The notes beneath the pieces are model-generated. The model was not told the origin of the DNA. It ran no database searches and was given only the letters and a program-made list of their open reading frames with translations. This document shows, piece after piece, positions 1 through 4,997 of a DNA stretch of 7,410 bases (the first letter of the stretch is position 1; each line of letters begins with the position of its first letter). Position numbers and translations under genes: made by a program. The stretch lies in the NCBI GenBank assembly GCA_003476685.1, contig DMVN01000079.1, positions 1,958 through 9,367 on the forward strand. Direction: 5' to 3'. Origin of the DNA: Acidobacteriota bacterium (lineage in GTDB: Bacteria; Acidobacteriota; Aminicenantia; Aminicenantales; Saccharicenantaceae).

Positions 1-39
1 CTGATTATTATAAATAAATGGCTTCCGAGGAGGTATAAT

Positions 40-2115
40 ATGCGAAAAAGTCTGGTTTTGGTGCTGATATTTCTTTTTATGACCATGGCTGTTGTCAGCT
101 GTAAGCCTGGTGCTAAAGAAACACCGCTTATTCCCAGGGACCTGTTGTTCGGGAATCCGGACAAGGCATCAGTACAGCTTAGCCCGGACGGGAAGTACCT
201 CAGTTTCCTGGCGCCGGTGAATAATGTCCTTAACGTCTGGGTTGGTCCGGTGGAAGATCCGGATAAGGCCGAACCGGTCACCAAAGACACCAATCGCGGA
301 ATCCGCAGTTATTTCTGGGCCTATACCAACAAACACATAATCTATATCCAGGACCTCGCCGGTGATGAAAACTGGCAAGTGCATGTGGTAGACATCACCA
401 CCAAGGAAGACCGCAACCTGACGCCCTTTGAGAAAATTCCCGGTCCCGACGGTAAACCCATCACCCTGCCTAACGGAAAGCCGCTGCGGCCGCGGGCTCA
501 AGTTGAGGCCGTAAGTTATAAGTTTCCGACCGAAATTCTGGTTGGCCTTAACACCCGCAACCCGCAGTTCCATGATATTTACCGGTTGAATCTCGCTACC
601 GGCAATCTCAAACTCATCCAGAAAAATGATAGCTTTATGGGCTTTCAAATCGATGATGATTACAACATTCGTTTCGCCGCCCAGATGACGCCCGACGGCG
701 GTATGGCCCTGTATAAACCCGATGGCAAGGGCGGCTGGCTGCCGTTTGAAACCATACCCATGGAAGATATGATGACCACCAGCCCGGTGACCTTTGATAA
801 GAGCGGCCAGGTGCTCTATATGATCGATAGCCGCGGACGAAATACGGCCGCTCTGGTATCGGTGGACCTCAACACAGGGGAAAAGAAGTTGATTTTTGAA
901 GACCCAAGGGCCGATGTCAGCGCCATCATGATGCATCCGGTGGCCAAGAAAGTAGAAGCTGTAGCCGTGGAATATTTGCGGGTGGAGTGGACGGTACTGG
1001 ATGAAGCGGTGAAAGGCGACCTGGAATATTTGAAGACAGTCTGCGACGGTGACCTCAGAGTTTCCGACCGGACGCTGGACGATAAGTACTGGACGGTAGC
1101 TTACGTAGTGGATGACGGCCCGGTTCGCTATTACTTCTATGACCGTGAGAACAAGCAGGCCCGGTTCCTGTTTACCAACCGGAAAGACCTGGAGGGGGTC
1201 GAGCTGAGCAAAATGCACCCGGTGGTGATCAAATCCAGGGATGGGCTGAACCTGGTCAGCTACCTGACCCTGCCGAGCTGGATGGACCGGGATAACGATG
1301 GACGGCCGGATAAGCCTTTGCCGATGGTGCTTTACGTTCATGGTGGGCCGTGGGGTAGAGATTCCTGGGGTCTGAATCCGACGCACCAGTGGCTGGTCAA
1401 CCGCGGCTATGCCGTGTTGAGTGTTAATTTCAGGGGCTCAACTGGACTCGGCAAGGATTTCATCAATGCCGCTAACCTGGAGTGGGCCGGAAAGATGCAT
1501 GATGACCTGATAGATGCGGTTAACTGGGCGATTGAAAACAAAATTGCCGACAAGAACAAAGTGGCCATCATGGGTGGAAGCTATGGCGGCTATGCCACGC
1601 TGGTGGGGATGACGTTTACCCCGGATGTTTTTGCTTGCGGAGTGGATATCGTGGGTCCGTCTAATTTGAGGACGTTGCTGGAACCCATACCGCCATACTG
1701 GAAGCCGCAGTTCGAAATGTTTGCCAGCCGGGTGGGAGACCCGAGGACCGAAGAAGGTCGGAAGCTGCTGGAGGAGCGGTCGCCGTTGACTTATGTGGAC
1801 CGTATTAAGAAACCGTTGTTGATAGGGCAGGGGGCGAATGACCCGAGGGTCAAGCAGACCGAGTCCGACCAGATTGTTAAGGCCATGCAGGAAAAAAATA
1901 TTCCGGTGACCTACGTGCTTTACTCGGATGAAGGCCACGGGTTTGCCCGGCCGGAAAACCGGCTATCGTTCTATGCTGTGAGCGAGCTGTTCCTGGCCAG
2001 ACACCTGGGCGGCAGGGCCGAAGAAATCGGAGATGACTTTAAGGGTTCGACCATCCAAGTCCCCCAGGGAGCCGAGCAGATTCCGGGACTGAAAGAGGCC
2101 CTCGCCCAAAAATAG
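40..2115 (+). CDS. S9-family prolyl oligopeptidase-like serine peptidase, lipoprotein
   Basis: Secreted serine peptidase of the prolyl oligopeptidase / acylaminoacyl-peptidase group (S9), 691 residues, expected to cleave short peptides outside the cytoplasm. Residues 1-21 form a lipoprotein signal: K3 after R2, a hydrophobic core, and lipobox V18-V19-S20 before C21; the next residue is Lys, so outer-membrane retention is plausible. Residues about 35-390 are the beta-propeller part, with an S-P-D-G-K blade motif at 48-52. The alpha/beta-hydrolase domain follows: oxyanion motif HGGP 434-437, nucleophile Ser514 in GGSYGG (512-517), Asp601 in GANDPRV and His633 in EGHGF. All three catalytic residues are present and the length is normal. 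A short D-x-D-x-D-G stretch (416-421) links the two domains. The start is supported by GAGGAGG at 27-33, six bases before ATG. A TATTAT at 6-11 could be a -10 box, but its -35 would lie outside the window. Exact substrate preference (prolyl, acylaminoacyl or dipeptidyl) cannot be told from motifs. Confidence 0.95.
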   Translation: MRKSLVLVLIFLFMTMAVVSCKPGAKETPLIPRDLLFGNPDKASVQLSPDGKYLSFLAPVNNVLNVWVGPVEDPDKAEPVTKDTNRGIRSYFWAYTNKHIIYIQDLAGDENWQVHVVDITTKEDRNLTPFEKIPGPDGKPITLPNGKPLRPRAQVEAVSYKFPTEILVGLNTRNPQFHDIYRLNLATGNLKLIQKNDSFMGFQIDDDYNIRFAAQMTPDGGMALYKPDGKGGWLPFETIPMEDMMTTSPVTFDKSGQVLYMIDSRGRNTAALVSVDLNTGEKKLIFEDPRADVSAIMMHPVAKKVEAVAVEYLRVEWTVLDEAVKGDLEYLKTVCDGDLRVSDRTLDDKYWTVAYVVDDGPVRYYFYDRENKQARFLFTNRKDLEGVELSKMHPVVIKSRDGLNLVSYLTLPSWMDRDNDGRPDKPLPMVLYVHGGPWGRDSWGLNPTHQWLVNRGYAVLSVNFRGSTGLGKDFINAANLEWAGKMHDDLIDAVNWAIENKIADKNKVAIMGGSYGGYATLVGMTFTPDVFACGVDIVGPSNLRTLLEPIPPYWKPQFEMFASRVGDPRTEEGRKLLEERSPLTYVDRIKKPLLIGQGANDPRVKQTESDQIVKAMQEKNIPVTYVLYSDEGHGFARPENRLSFYAVSELFLARHLGGRAEEIGDDFKGSTIQVPQGAEQIPGLKEALAQK

Positions 2116-2118
2116 GGA

Positions 2119-2150
2119 AAAGAGGGGACACCTGCAGGTGTCCCCATTTT
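2119..2150 (+). terminator. Possible intrinsic terminator behind the S9 peptidase, formed by a REP-like hairpin
   Basis: A perfect 22-bp palindrome (2124-2145) begins 9 nt after the peptidase stop codon. After one A/A mismatch the stem is extended by AAAG on the left against TTTT on the right, including one G-U pair. The transcript would read a GC-rich stem followed by AUUUU, which is terminator-like. The A-rich left flank means it could work in both directions. It is also the left arm of the first repeat element, so termination may be a secondary use. Confidence 0.5.
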
Positions 2151-2219
2151 GGCCATTTTCTCGACAAGCTAACAGGCGGGAAATGAAGCTGAGAGAAGGG
2201 GACACTTGCAAGTGTCCCC
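2124..2219. repeat. Paired-hairpin repeat element 1 (REP/BIME-like, 96 bp)
   Basis: Two perfect 22-bp palindromes at 2124-2145 (half GGGGACACCTG) and 2198-2219 (half GGGGACACTTG) are separated by a 52-nt linker (2146-2197). The second stem can be extended by AGAA against TTTT. The linker has a T-rich left part, a central AGCTAACAGG (2168-2177) and a purine-rich right part. The same 22-52-22 architecture recurs at 3024 and 3185. This layout matches REP/BIME-type intergenic elements moved by IS200-like RAYT transposases; the family assignment is by resemblance, and no transposase is visible here. Confidence 0.85.
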
Positions 2220-2316
2220 TTTTGTTCCCCCTTGATTTTATCCGTATAGAATAAGAAAATTTGCTGCTGCGATCGTTTTTAGCGGTCAGACGACAGGTAA
2301 AATAAGAGGAGGTACC

Positions 2317-3009
2317 ATGAAGACTATTGGACTTATCGGCGGCATGAGCTGGGAATCGTCGCTCGAGTATTACCGGATTATAAATGAAGGAGTAAAAAAG
2401 AGGCTGGGCGGCTTCCATTCGGCTGAGTGCTTGATGTACTCGGTTGATTTCGCCGCGATTGAAGTCCTGCAGCATAAAGGAGACTGGGATAAGCTAGCCT
2501 GGATTATGAGCCAGGCGGCTATACGGCTGGAAGCTGGGGGCGCCGATTTCCTGGTGCTGTGTACCAACACCATGCATAAGGTGGCGCCGGCCATCGAAGC
2601 CGCGGTTAACATTCCGTTACTTCACATCGCCGACCCTACCGCTGAAAGGATCAAGGCCAGTGGTTTTAAAAAGGTCGAGCTCCTGGGTACTCGATTTACC
2701 ATGGAAGAAGATTTCTACCGCGGGCGCCTGGAAAAGAAACACGGCCTGGAAGTGCTGGTCCCGGATGAAGCCGACCGCGCTCTGGTCCACCATGTCATTT
2801 ACTACGAGCTGTGTGATGGGCGTCTCCAGGAGGAATCGCGGAAGAAGTTTGCCGGTGTAATCGAGAAGCTGGCTGCGGCCGGAGCTCAGGGTGTTATTCT
2901 TGGCTGTACCGAAATTGGCTTGCTAGTCAAGCAAAAAGACAGCGTGCTGCCGCTATTCGACACCACCATCATGCACGCCGAAGCCGCCGTGGACTACGCC
3001 CTAGAATAA
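2317..3009 (+). CDS. ygeA: Aspartate/glutamate racemase family protein, YgeA-like
   Basis: Cytoplasmic, cofactor-independent amino-acid racemase, 230 residues, which should interconvert L- and D-aspartate and/or glutamate by a two-base mechanism. The N-terminus (MKTIGLIGGMSWES), the C-T-N-T-M-H-K block with C82/T83, the H-I-A-D block at 103-106, L-L-G-T-R-F-T-M-E-x-D-F-Y at 122-134 and the G-C-T-E-I-G-L-L block with C197 all match my memory of E. coli YgeA. That protein has the same length and the same residue numbers (Thr83 and Cys197 reported as its catalytic pair). Ribosome binding site GAGGAGG at 2306-2312, four bases from ATG, supports the start. It follows the S9 peptidase in the same direction, but 201 nt with two strong hairpins separate them, so it is probably its own unit; I see only weak promoter candidates in 2220-2260. 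The next repeat element starts 15 nt after its stop. Substrate preference within the family is not certain. Confidence 0.92.
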   Translation: MKTIGLIGGMSWESSLEYYRIINEGVKKRLGGFHSAECLMYSVDFAAIEVLQHKGDWDKLAWIMSQAAIRLEAGGADFLVLCTNTMHKVAPAIEAAVNIPLLHIADPTAERIKASGFKKVELLGTRFTMEEDFYRGRLEKKHGLEVLVPDEADRALVHHVIYYELCDGRLQEESRKKFAGVIEKLAAAGAQGVILGCTEIGLLVKQKDSVLPLFDTTIMHAEAAVDYALE

Positions 3010-3023
3010 AAAAGGGGTAAAAA

Positions 3024-3119
3024 GGGGACATCTGCAAGTGTCCCGAATTTGTTGATTTTTTGACTGAGCTAACAGGGGAGAAACAACCATGGAAAGTGGG
3101 GACACCTGCTGGCGTCCCC
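3024..3119. repeat. Paired-hairpin repeat element 2 (96 bp, arms diverged)
   Basis: Same architecture as the element at 2124: 22-nt hairpins at 3024-3045 and 3098-3119 with a 52-nt linker (3046-3097). Both arms are imperfect. The left arm has an outer G/G mismatch, one T-G wobble and one C/A mismatch. The right arm has an A/C mismatch and a central T/T. The linker matches that of element 1 at about 30 of 52 positions by eye, best in the central GAGCTAACAGG (3066-3076), so both elements lie in the same orientation. The left hairpin begins 15 nt after the racemase stop codon and could serve as its terminator, though its T-run (GAATTTG) is weak. Confidence 0.82.
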
Positions 3120-3184
3120 ACCGGTCTCTCTTTATTTATGGTCAGGATAAGCTTAGTGGCTCAGTCAGGCATAGGCTATAAGCT

Positions 3185-3280
3185 GGGGACACTTGCAAGT
3201 GTCCCCGGTTTTTGCTGCTTCTTCCTGCCTGTAAATTGGCGCAAGAAAGGGTCGGAAAGGGGACACCTGCAGGTGTCCCC
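3185..3280. repeat. Paired-hairpin repeat element 3 (96 bp, probably inverted)
   Basis: Two perfect 22-bp palindromes at 3185-3206 (half GGGGACACTTG) and 3259-3280 (half GGGGACACCTG) flank a 52-nt linker (3207-3258). The order of the two palindrome versions is the reverse of element 1. The reverse complement of the linker places ACAGGCAGGAA where element 1 has ACAGGCGGGAA. Both observations suggest that this copy is inverted. A 65-nt spacer (3120-3184) separates it from element 2; that spacer holds AGCTTA (3150-3155) and its inverse TAAGCT (3179-3184) but no gene. Confidence 0.85.
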
Positions 3281-3284
3281 TCTT
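3255..3284 (-). terminator. Possible terminator of the small membrane protein gene (REP-like hairpin)
   Basis: Read on the minus strand, the perfect 22-bp palindrome 3280-3259 begins 6 nt after the stop codon of the membrane protein gene and is followed by UUU. The U-run is short, so termination efficiency is uncertain. The hairpin is also the right arm of repeat element 3. Confidence 0.4.
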
Positions 3285-3286
3285 TC

Positions 3287-3565
3287 TTACTGTCCGTAAC
3301 GTGAAAGGATGCCTATGCCACCCAGTATCAGCACCACCACGAAAAAGTAAAAGGCCGCGATAATCAACAACCAGATCAAGGTGGCCTTGGCCCAGTTGGC
3401 CTTGCTCAATTTGGTATTGCCGCTGAAGGCCCAGATCAACAGCATGATGATGTTAACCAGCGGTATGGAAGCGATGAGCAGCGTCACCAGCCATTCCCCG
3501 ACGCTGACCACGGCCTCCAGACCTGGCATTCTCTGGGTTGGGACGGATTGCGCTTGCTGTTCCAT
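3287..3565 (-). CDS. Small conserved-type membrane protein, two predicted membrane segments, function unknown
   Basis: A 92-residue protein whose function I do not recognise. Two hydrophobic segments are clear: about residues 24-46 (around IPLVNIIMLLIWAF) and about 61-84 (around LIWLLIIAAFYFFVVVLIL). They are joined by a polar, Lys-containing loop S-G-N-T-K-L-S-K-A-N-W-A-K. The first 20 residues are polar and Gln/Pro-containing. This layout (polar head, I-P-L-V-N-I-I-M-L-hydrophobic, W-A-F-x-x-N, second helix) is familiar from short uncharacterised inner-membrane proteins in many bacteria, but I know no assigned role. The ATG at 3565 is chosen because GGAGGG lies 12 bases upstream on the minus strand and because the frame further upstream (to 3865) runs through a promoter and encodes low-complexity basic sequence. 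It is divergent from the dehydrogenase gene and ends 6 nt before repeat element 3. Confidence 0.75.
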   Translation of the reverse strand: MEQQAQSVPTQRMPGLEAVVSVGEWLVTLLIASIPLVNIIMLLIWAFSGNTKLSKANWAKATLIWLLIIAAFYFFVVVLILGGIGILSRYGQ

Positions 3566-3600
3566 TGGCTTCTTTGCCCTCCTTCTTTTTATTTGTTTTA

Positions 3601-3643
3601 GCCCATCTTTCCTGGCTACCGAGGACCTATTTAGGCGATGGGC
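3601..3643 (-). promoter_or_regulatory. Nested hairpin in the leader of the membrane protein gene
   Basis: Outer arms GCCCATC (3601-3607) and GATGGGC (3637-3643) are perfectly complementary over 7 bp. Inside them TCCTGG (3610-3615) pairs with CCAGGA-type bases at 3619-3625, with one bulge and a three-base loop. On the minus strand this lies between the predicted transcription start and the ribosome binding site. It could be a regulatory RNA structure; no known riboswitch class is recognised. Confidence 0.35.
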
Positions 3644-3680
3644 AAAATCATCTGACTTACTATGTCGCCCTTTTCCTCCG

Positions 3681-3709
3681 ATTTTATTCATAAAAATGCA
3701 AGTTGACAA
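3681..3709 (-). promoter_or_regulatory. Sigma-70-type promoter for the small membrane protein
   Basis: Read on the minus strand: -35 TTGTCA (3709-3704), a 17-nt spacer, then -10 TAAAAT (3686-3681). Each box matches the consensus at five of six bases. Transcription would start near 3674, giving a leader of about 110 nt before ATG at 3565. Confidence 0.6.
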
Positions 3710-3719
3710 GCAAAAACTG

Positions 3720-3755
3720 TAGCACCATGGTACCCAGGCCACCCATAGCACCATG
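3720..3755. repeat. 10-bp direct repeat TAGCACCATG upstream of the minus-strand promoter
   Basis: TAGCACCATG occurs at 3720-3729 and 3746-3755, 26 bp apart start to start. The copies also allow CATGGT (3726-3731) to pair with ACCATG (3750-3755). The first copy lies 10 bp upstream of the -35 box of the membrane protein promoter, where an activator might bind. It may be chance. Confidence 0.3.
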
Positions 3756-3891
3756 CTTGTCGGCCGCTCTCGCCCCCGAATAATTTTGCCTTTTGCCACC
3801 AAATACCCGATCATCTGAAGCCTGGCCCGCCTTGTTAAGCGGCGCAACACCTCCTTACTGTGCATTTTTCAGGCTATCCTCAACCGACGAT

Positions 3892-3920
3892 TTGAAAAGC
3901 CCGATTAATTTTTCTAAAAT
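3892..3920 (+). promoter_or_regulatory. Sigma-70-type promoter for the 2-hydroxyacid dehydrogenase
   Basis: -35 TTGAAA (3892-3897), a 17-nt spacer and -10 TAAAAT (3915-3920). The -10 box matches the consensus at five of six bases and the -35 box at four of six, including its TTG. Transcription would start near 3927, giving a leader of about 64 nt that contains the hairpin at 3954-3978. Confidence 0.55.
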
Positions 3921-3953
3921 CAGAAAGACCGTTTTCAACCTTCAATCTTCGAT

Positions 3954-3978
3954 GCGGCCTGACCTGGGTCATGGCCGC
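3954..3978 (+). promoter_or_regulatory. Strong hairpin in the dehydrogenase leader, close to the start codon
   Basis: GCGGCC (3954-3959) pairs with GGCCGC (3973-3978). The inner TGAC (3960-3963) pairs with GTCA (3968-3971), leaving one bulged T and a CTGG loop, ten base pairs in all. It ends 12 nt before the ATG, next to where a ribosome binding site should lie. No clear Shine-Dalgarno sequence is visible, only a weak GGA near 3982-3984. Translational control is possible but unproven. Confidence 0.45.
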
Positions 3979-3990
3979 CCTGGATAAGCC

Positions 3991-4950
3991 ATGGATGTTT
4001 ATTTTTATGAGGTCTTTGAGGAAGAGGCCAGGCTGATCAAAAGCCTCGTCGGGGACAGGCTGGAGTTCGGGTTGACCGACAGAACCGTCCAGGAGAGCGG
4101 TCACCGCCAGCCGCCGGCCCGCCTGATCAGCGTCCGTACCCAATCTGTAATTCCGCTGGACTGGCAAGACCGGCTGGACGGCGTCCTCAGCCGGACGACC
4201 GGCTTTGACAACCTGAAAGCTTACAAACATGCCATCTCCGCGCCAGTGGCCCTGGGCTACCTGGAAGAATACGCCACCAGGGCTGTGGCCGAGCAGGCAG
4301 TCCTGATGATGCTGGCCCTCCTGAGAAAGTTGCCGCGACAGCTGGAGCAGTTCAGACGGTTTGAGCGCGACGGCCTGACCGGAAAAGAATGCCAGCAGCG
4401 GCACCTGCTGGTGGTGGGAGTGGGCCGGATTGGCGGCGAGATTGTCCGCCTCAGCCAGGGCCTGGGAATGAAGGTCCGGGGAGTGGACATCGTCCGGCGT
4501 CATAGCTTTGTCGAATATGTTGAGCCAGGCGACGGCCTGCCCTGGGCCGAGGTCATCGTCTGCGCCATGAACCTGACCGAGGAGAATTATCATTATTTTT
4601 CATATGAGGTCTTAAAAAAAGCCCCAGCCGGAGTTATTTTCATCAACATCGCCCGCGGTGAACATGCCCCTCTGGCCGACCTGTTGCGGCTGCTCAAAGA
4701 AGGGCACCTGGGCGGTCTGGGGCTGGATGTGTTTGAGGAGGAAGCCGAGGTGGGGACGGCCATGCGAACGGGACGGCTTGATAAATCGGAAAAAGCGGCC
4801 ATCGTGGCCAGGCTCCTAAAATATCCCAACGTTATCCTAACCCCGCACAACGCCTTCAACACGGCCGAAGCCCTGGAGCGCAAGGCCCGGTTCAGCGTGG
4901 AGGAAATTTTTCACTTTCTGGAGCACCGCGCCTTTCGGAATTCAGTCTGA
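3991..4950 (+). CDS. D-2-hydroxyacid dehydrogenase, D-lactate-dehydrogenase-like
   Basis: Cytoplasmic NAD(H)-dependent dehydrogenase of the D-isomer-specific 2-hydroxyacid family, 319 residues. It should reduce a 2-keto acid to the D-2-hydroxyacid or do the reverse. The N-terminal start (V-Y-F-Y-E-V-F-E-E-E) resembles D-lactate dehydrogenases. S-R-T-T-G-F-D-N (67-74) is the substrate-carboxylate loop. The Rossmann motif is G143-x-G145-x-x-G148 with acidic D166 at the end of the second strand, which favours NAD over NADP. The catalytic triad is R222 (in N-I-A-R-G-E), E251 (in L-D-V-F-E-E-E) and H286 (in L-T-P-H-N-A-F). The 35 residues between E251 and H286 are more than in SerA-type enzymes (about 23) and nearer to D-LDH (about 32). 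ATG at 3991 is the first possible start because an in-frame TAA lies at 3985-3987. The ribosome binding site is poor and a hairpin lies just upstream. The substrate (pyruvate, phenylpyruvate or other) is undetermined. Confidence 0.92.
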   Translation: MDVYFYEVFEEEARLIKSLVGDRLEFGLTDRTVQESGHRQPPARLISVRTQSVIPLDWQDRLDGVLSRTTGFDNLKAYKHAISAPVALGYLEEYATRAVAEQAVLMMLALLRKLPRQLEQFRRFERDGLTGKECQQRHLLVVGVGRIGGEIVRLSQGLGMKVRGVDIVRRHSFVEYVEPGDGLPWAEVIVCAMNLTEENYHYFSYEVLKKAPAGVIFINIARGEHAPLADLLRLLKEGHLGGLGLDVFEEEAEVGTAMRTGRLDKSEKAAIVARLLKYPNVILTPHNAFNTAEALERKARFSVEEIFHFLEHRAFRNSV

Positions 4951-4997
4951 ATCCAATTCAGGCCGGCAAAAAAGGACACCGTAGACCGCTCCCTCTC

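Larger units (their letters stand above)
3566..3990. other. Divergent intergenic region with two promoters, no convincing gene
   Basis: 425 nt between the membrane protein gene (minus) and the dehydrogenase gene (plus). It holds one sigma-70-type promoter per direction, a nested hairpin in the minus-strand leader, a 10-bp direct repeat and a strong hairpin in the plus-strand leader. Open frames exist on both strands (for example 3793-3987 plus, and an upstream extension of the membrane protein to 3865) but have no good ribosome binding site, and the promoters fall inside them. I see no tRNA or other recognisable RNA gene. Confidence 0.6.

Noticed and set aside
169..1386. 405-residue open frame antisense to the S9 peptidase
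   Set aside because: Shadow of a clear gene in a GC-rich reading frame; no recognisable domain or ribosome binding site.
3060..3299. Plus-strand open frame of 79 residues across repeat elements 2 and 3
   Set aside because: It is the translation of the repeat arms (recurring G-T-P-A-G-V-P, G-T-L-A-S-V-P, G-H-L-Q-V-S-P). Repeats read as protein give such false hypothetical genes; there is no ribosome binding site.
3566..3865. N-terminal extension of the membrane protein by 100 residues
   Set aside because: A promoter and leader structure lie inside it, the sequence is basic and unlike a domain, and a good ribosome binding site precedes the ATG at 3565.
3853..3865. ACACCTCCTTACT resembling the 3' end of 16S rRNA
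   Set aside because: Only the anti-Shine-Dalgarno core matches; the flanking bases do not resemble rRNA.
3793..3987. 64-residue plus-strand open frame upstream of, and in frame with, the dehydrogenase
   Set aside because: No ribosome binding site, no domain, and the dehydrogenase promoter lies within it. Its last 11 codons are kept only as a possible leader peptide.
3880..4593. 237-residue open frame antisense to the dehydrogenase
   Set aside because: Overlaps a gene with intact catalytic motifs and its promoter; composition is that of an antisense shadow.
4970..4995. AGGACACC...CTCCC in the convergent gap as a repeat arm or terminator
   Set aside because: The arms pair over only a few bases and the centre does not match the 22-bp palindrome.
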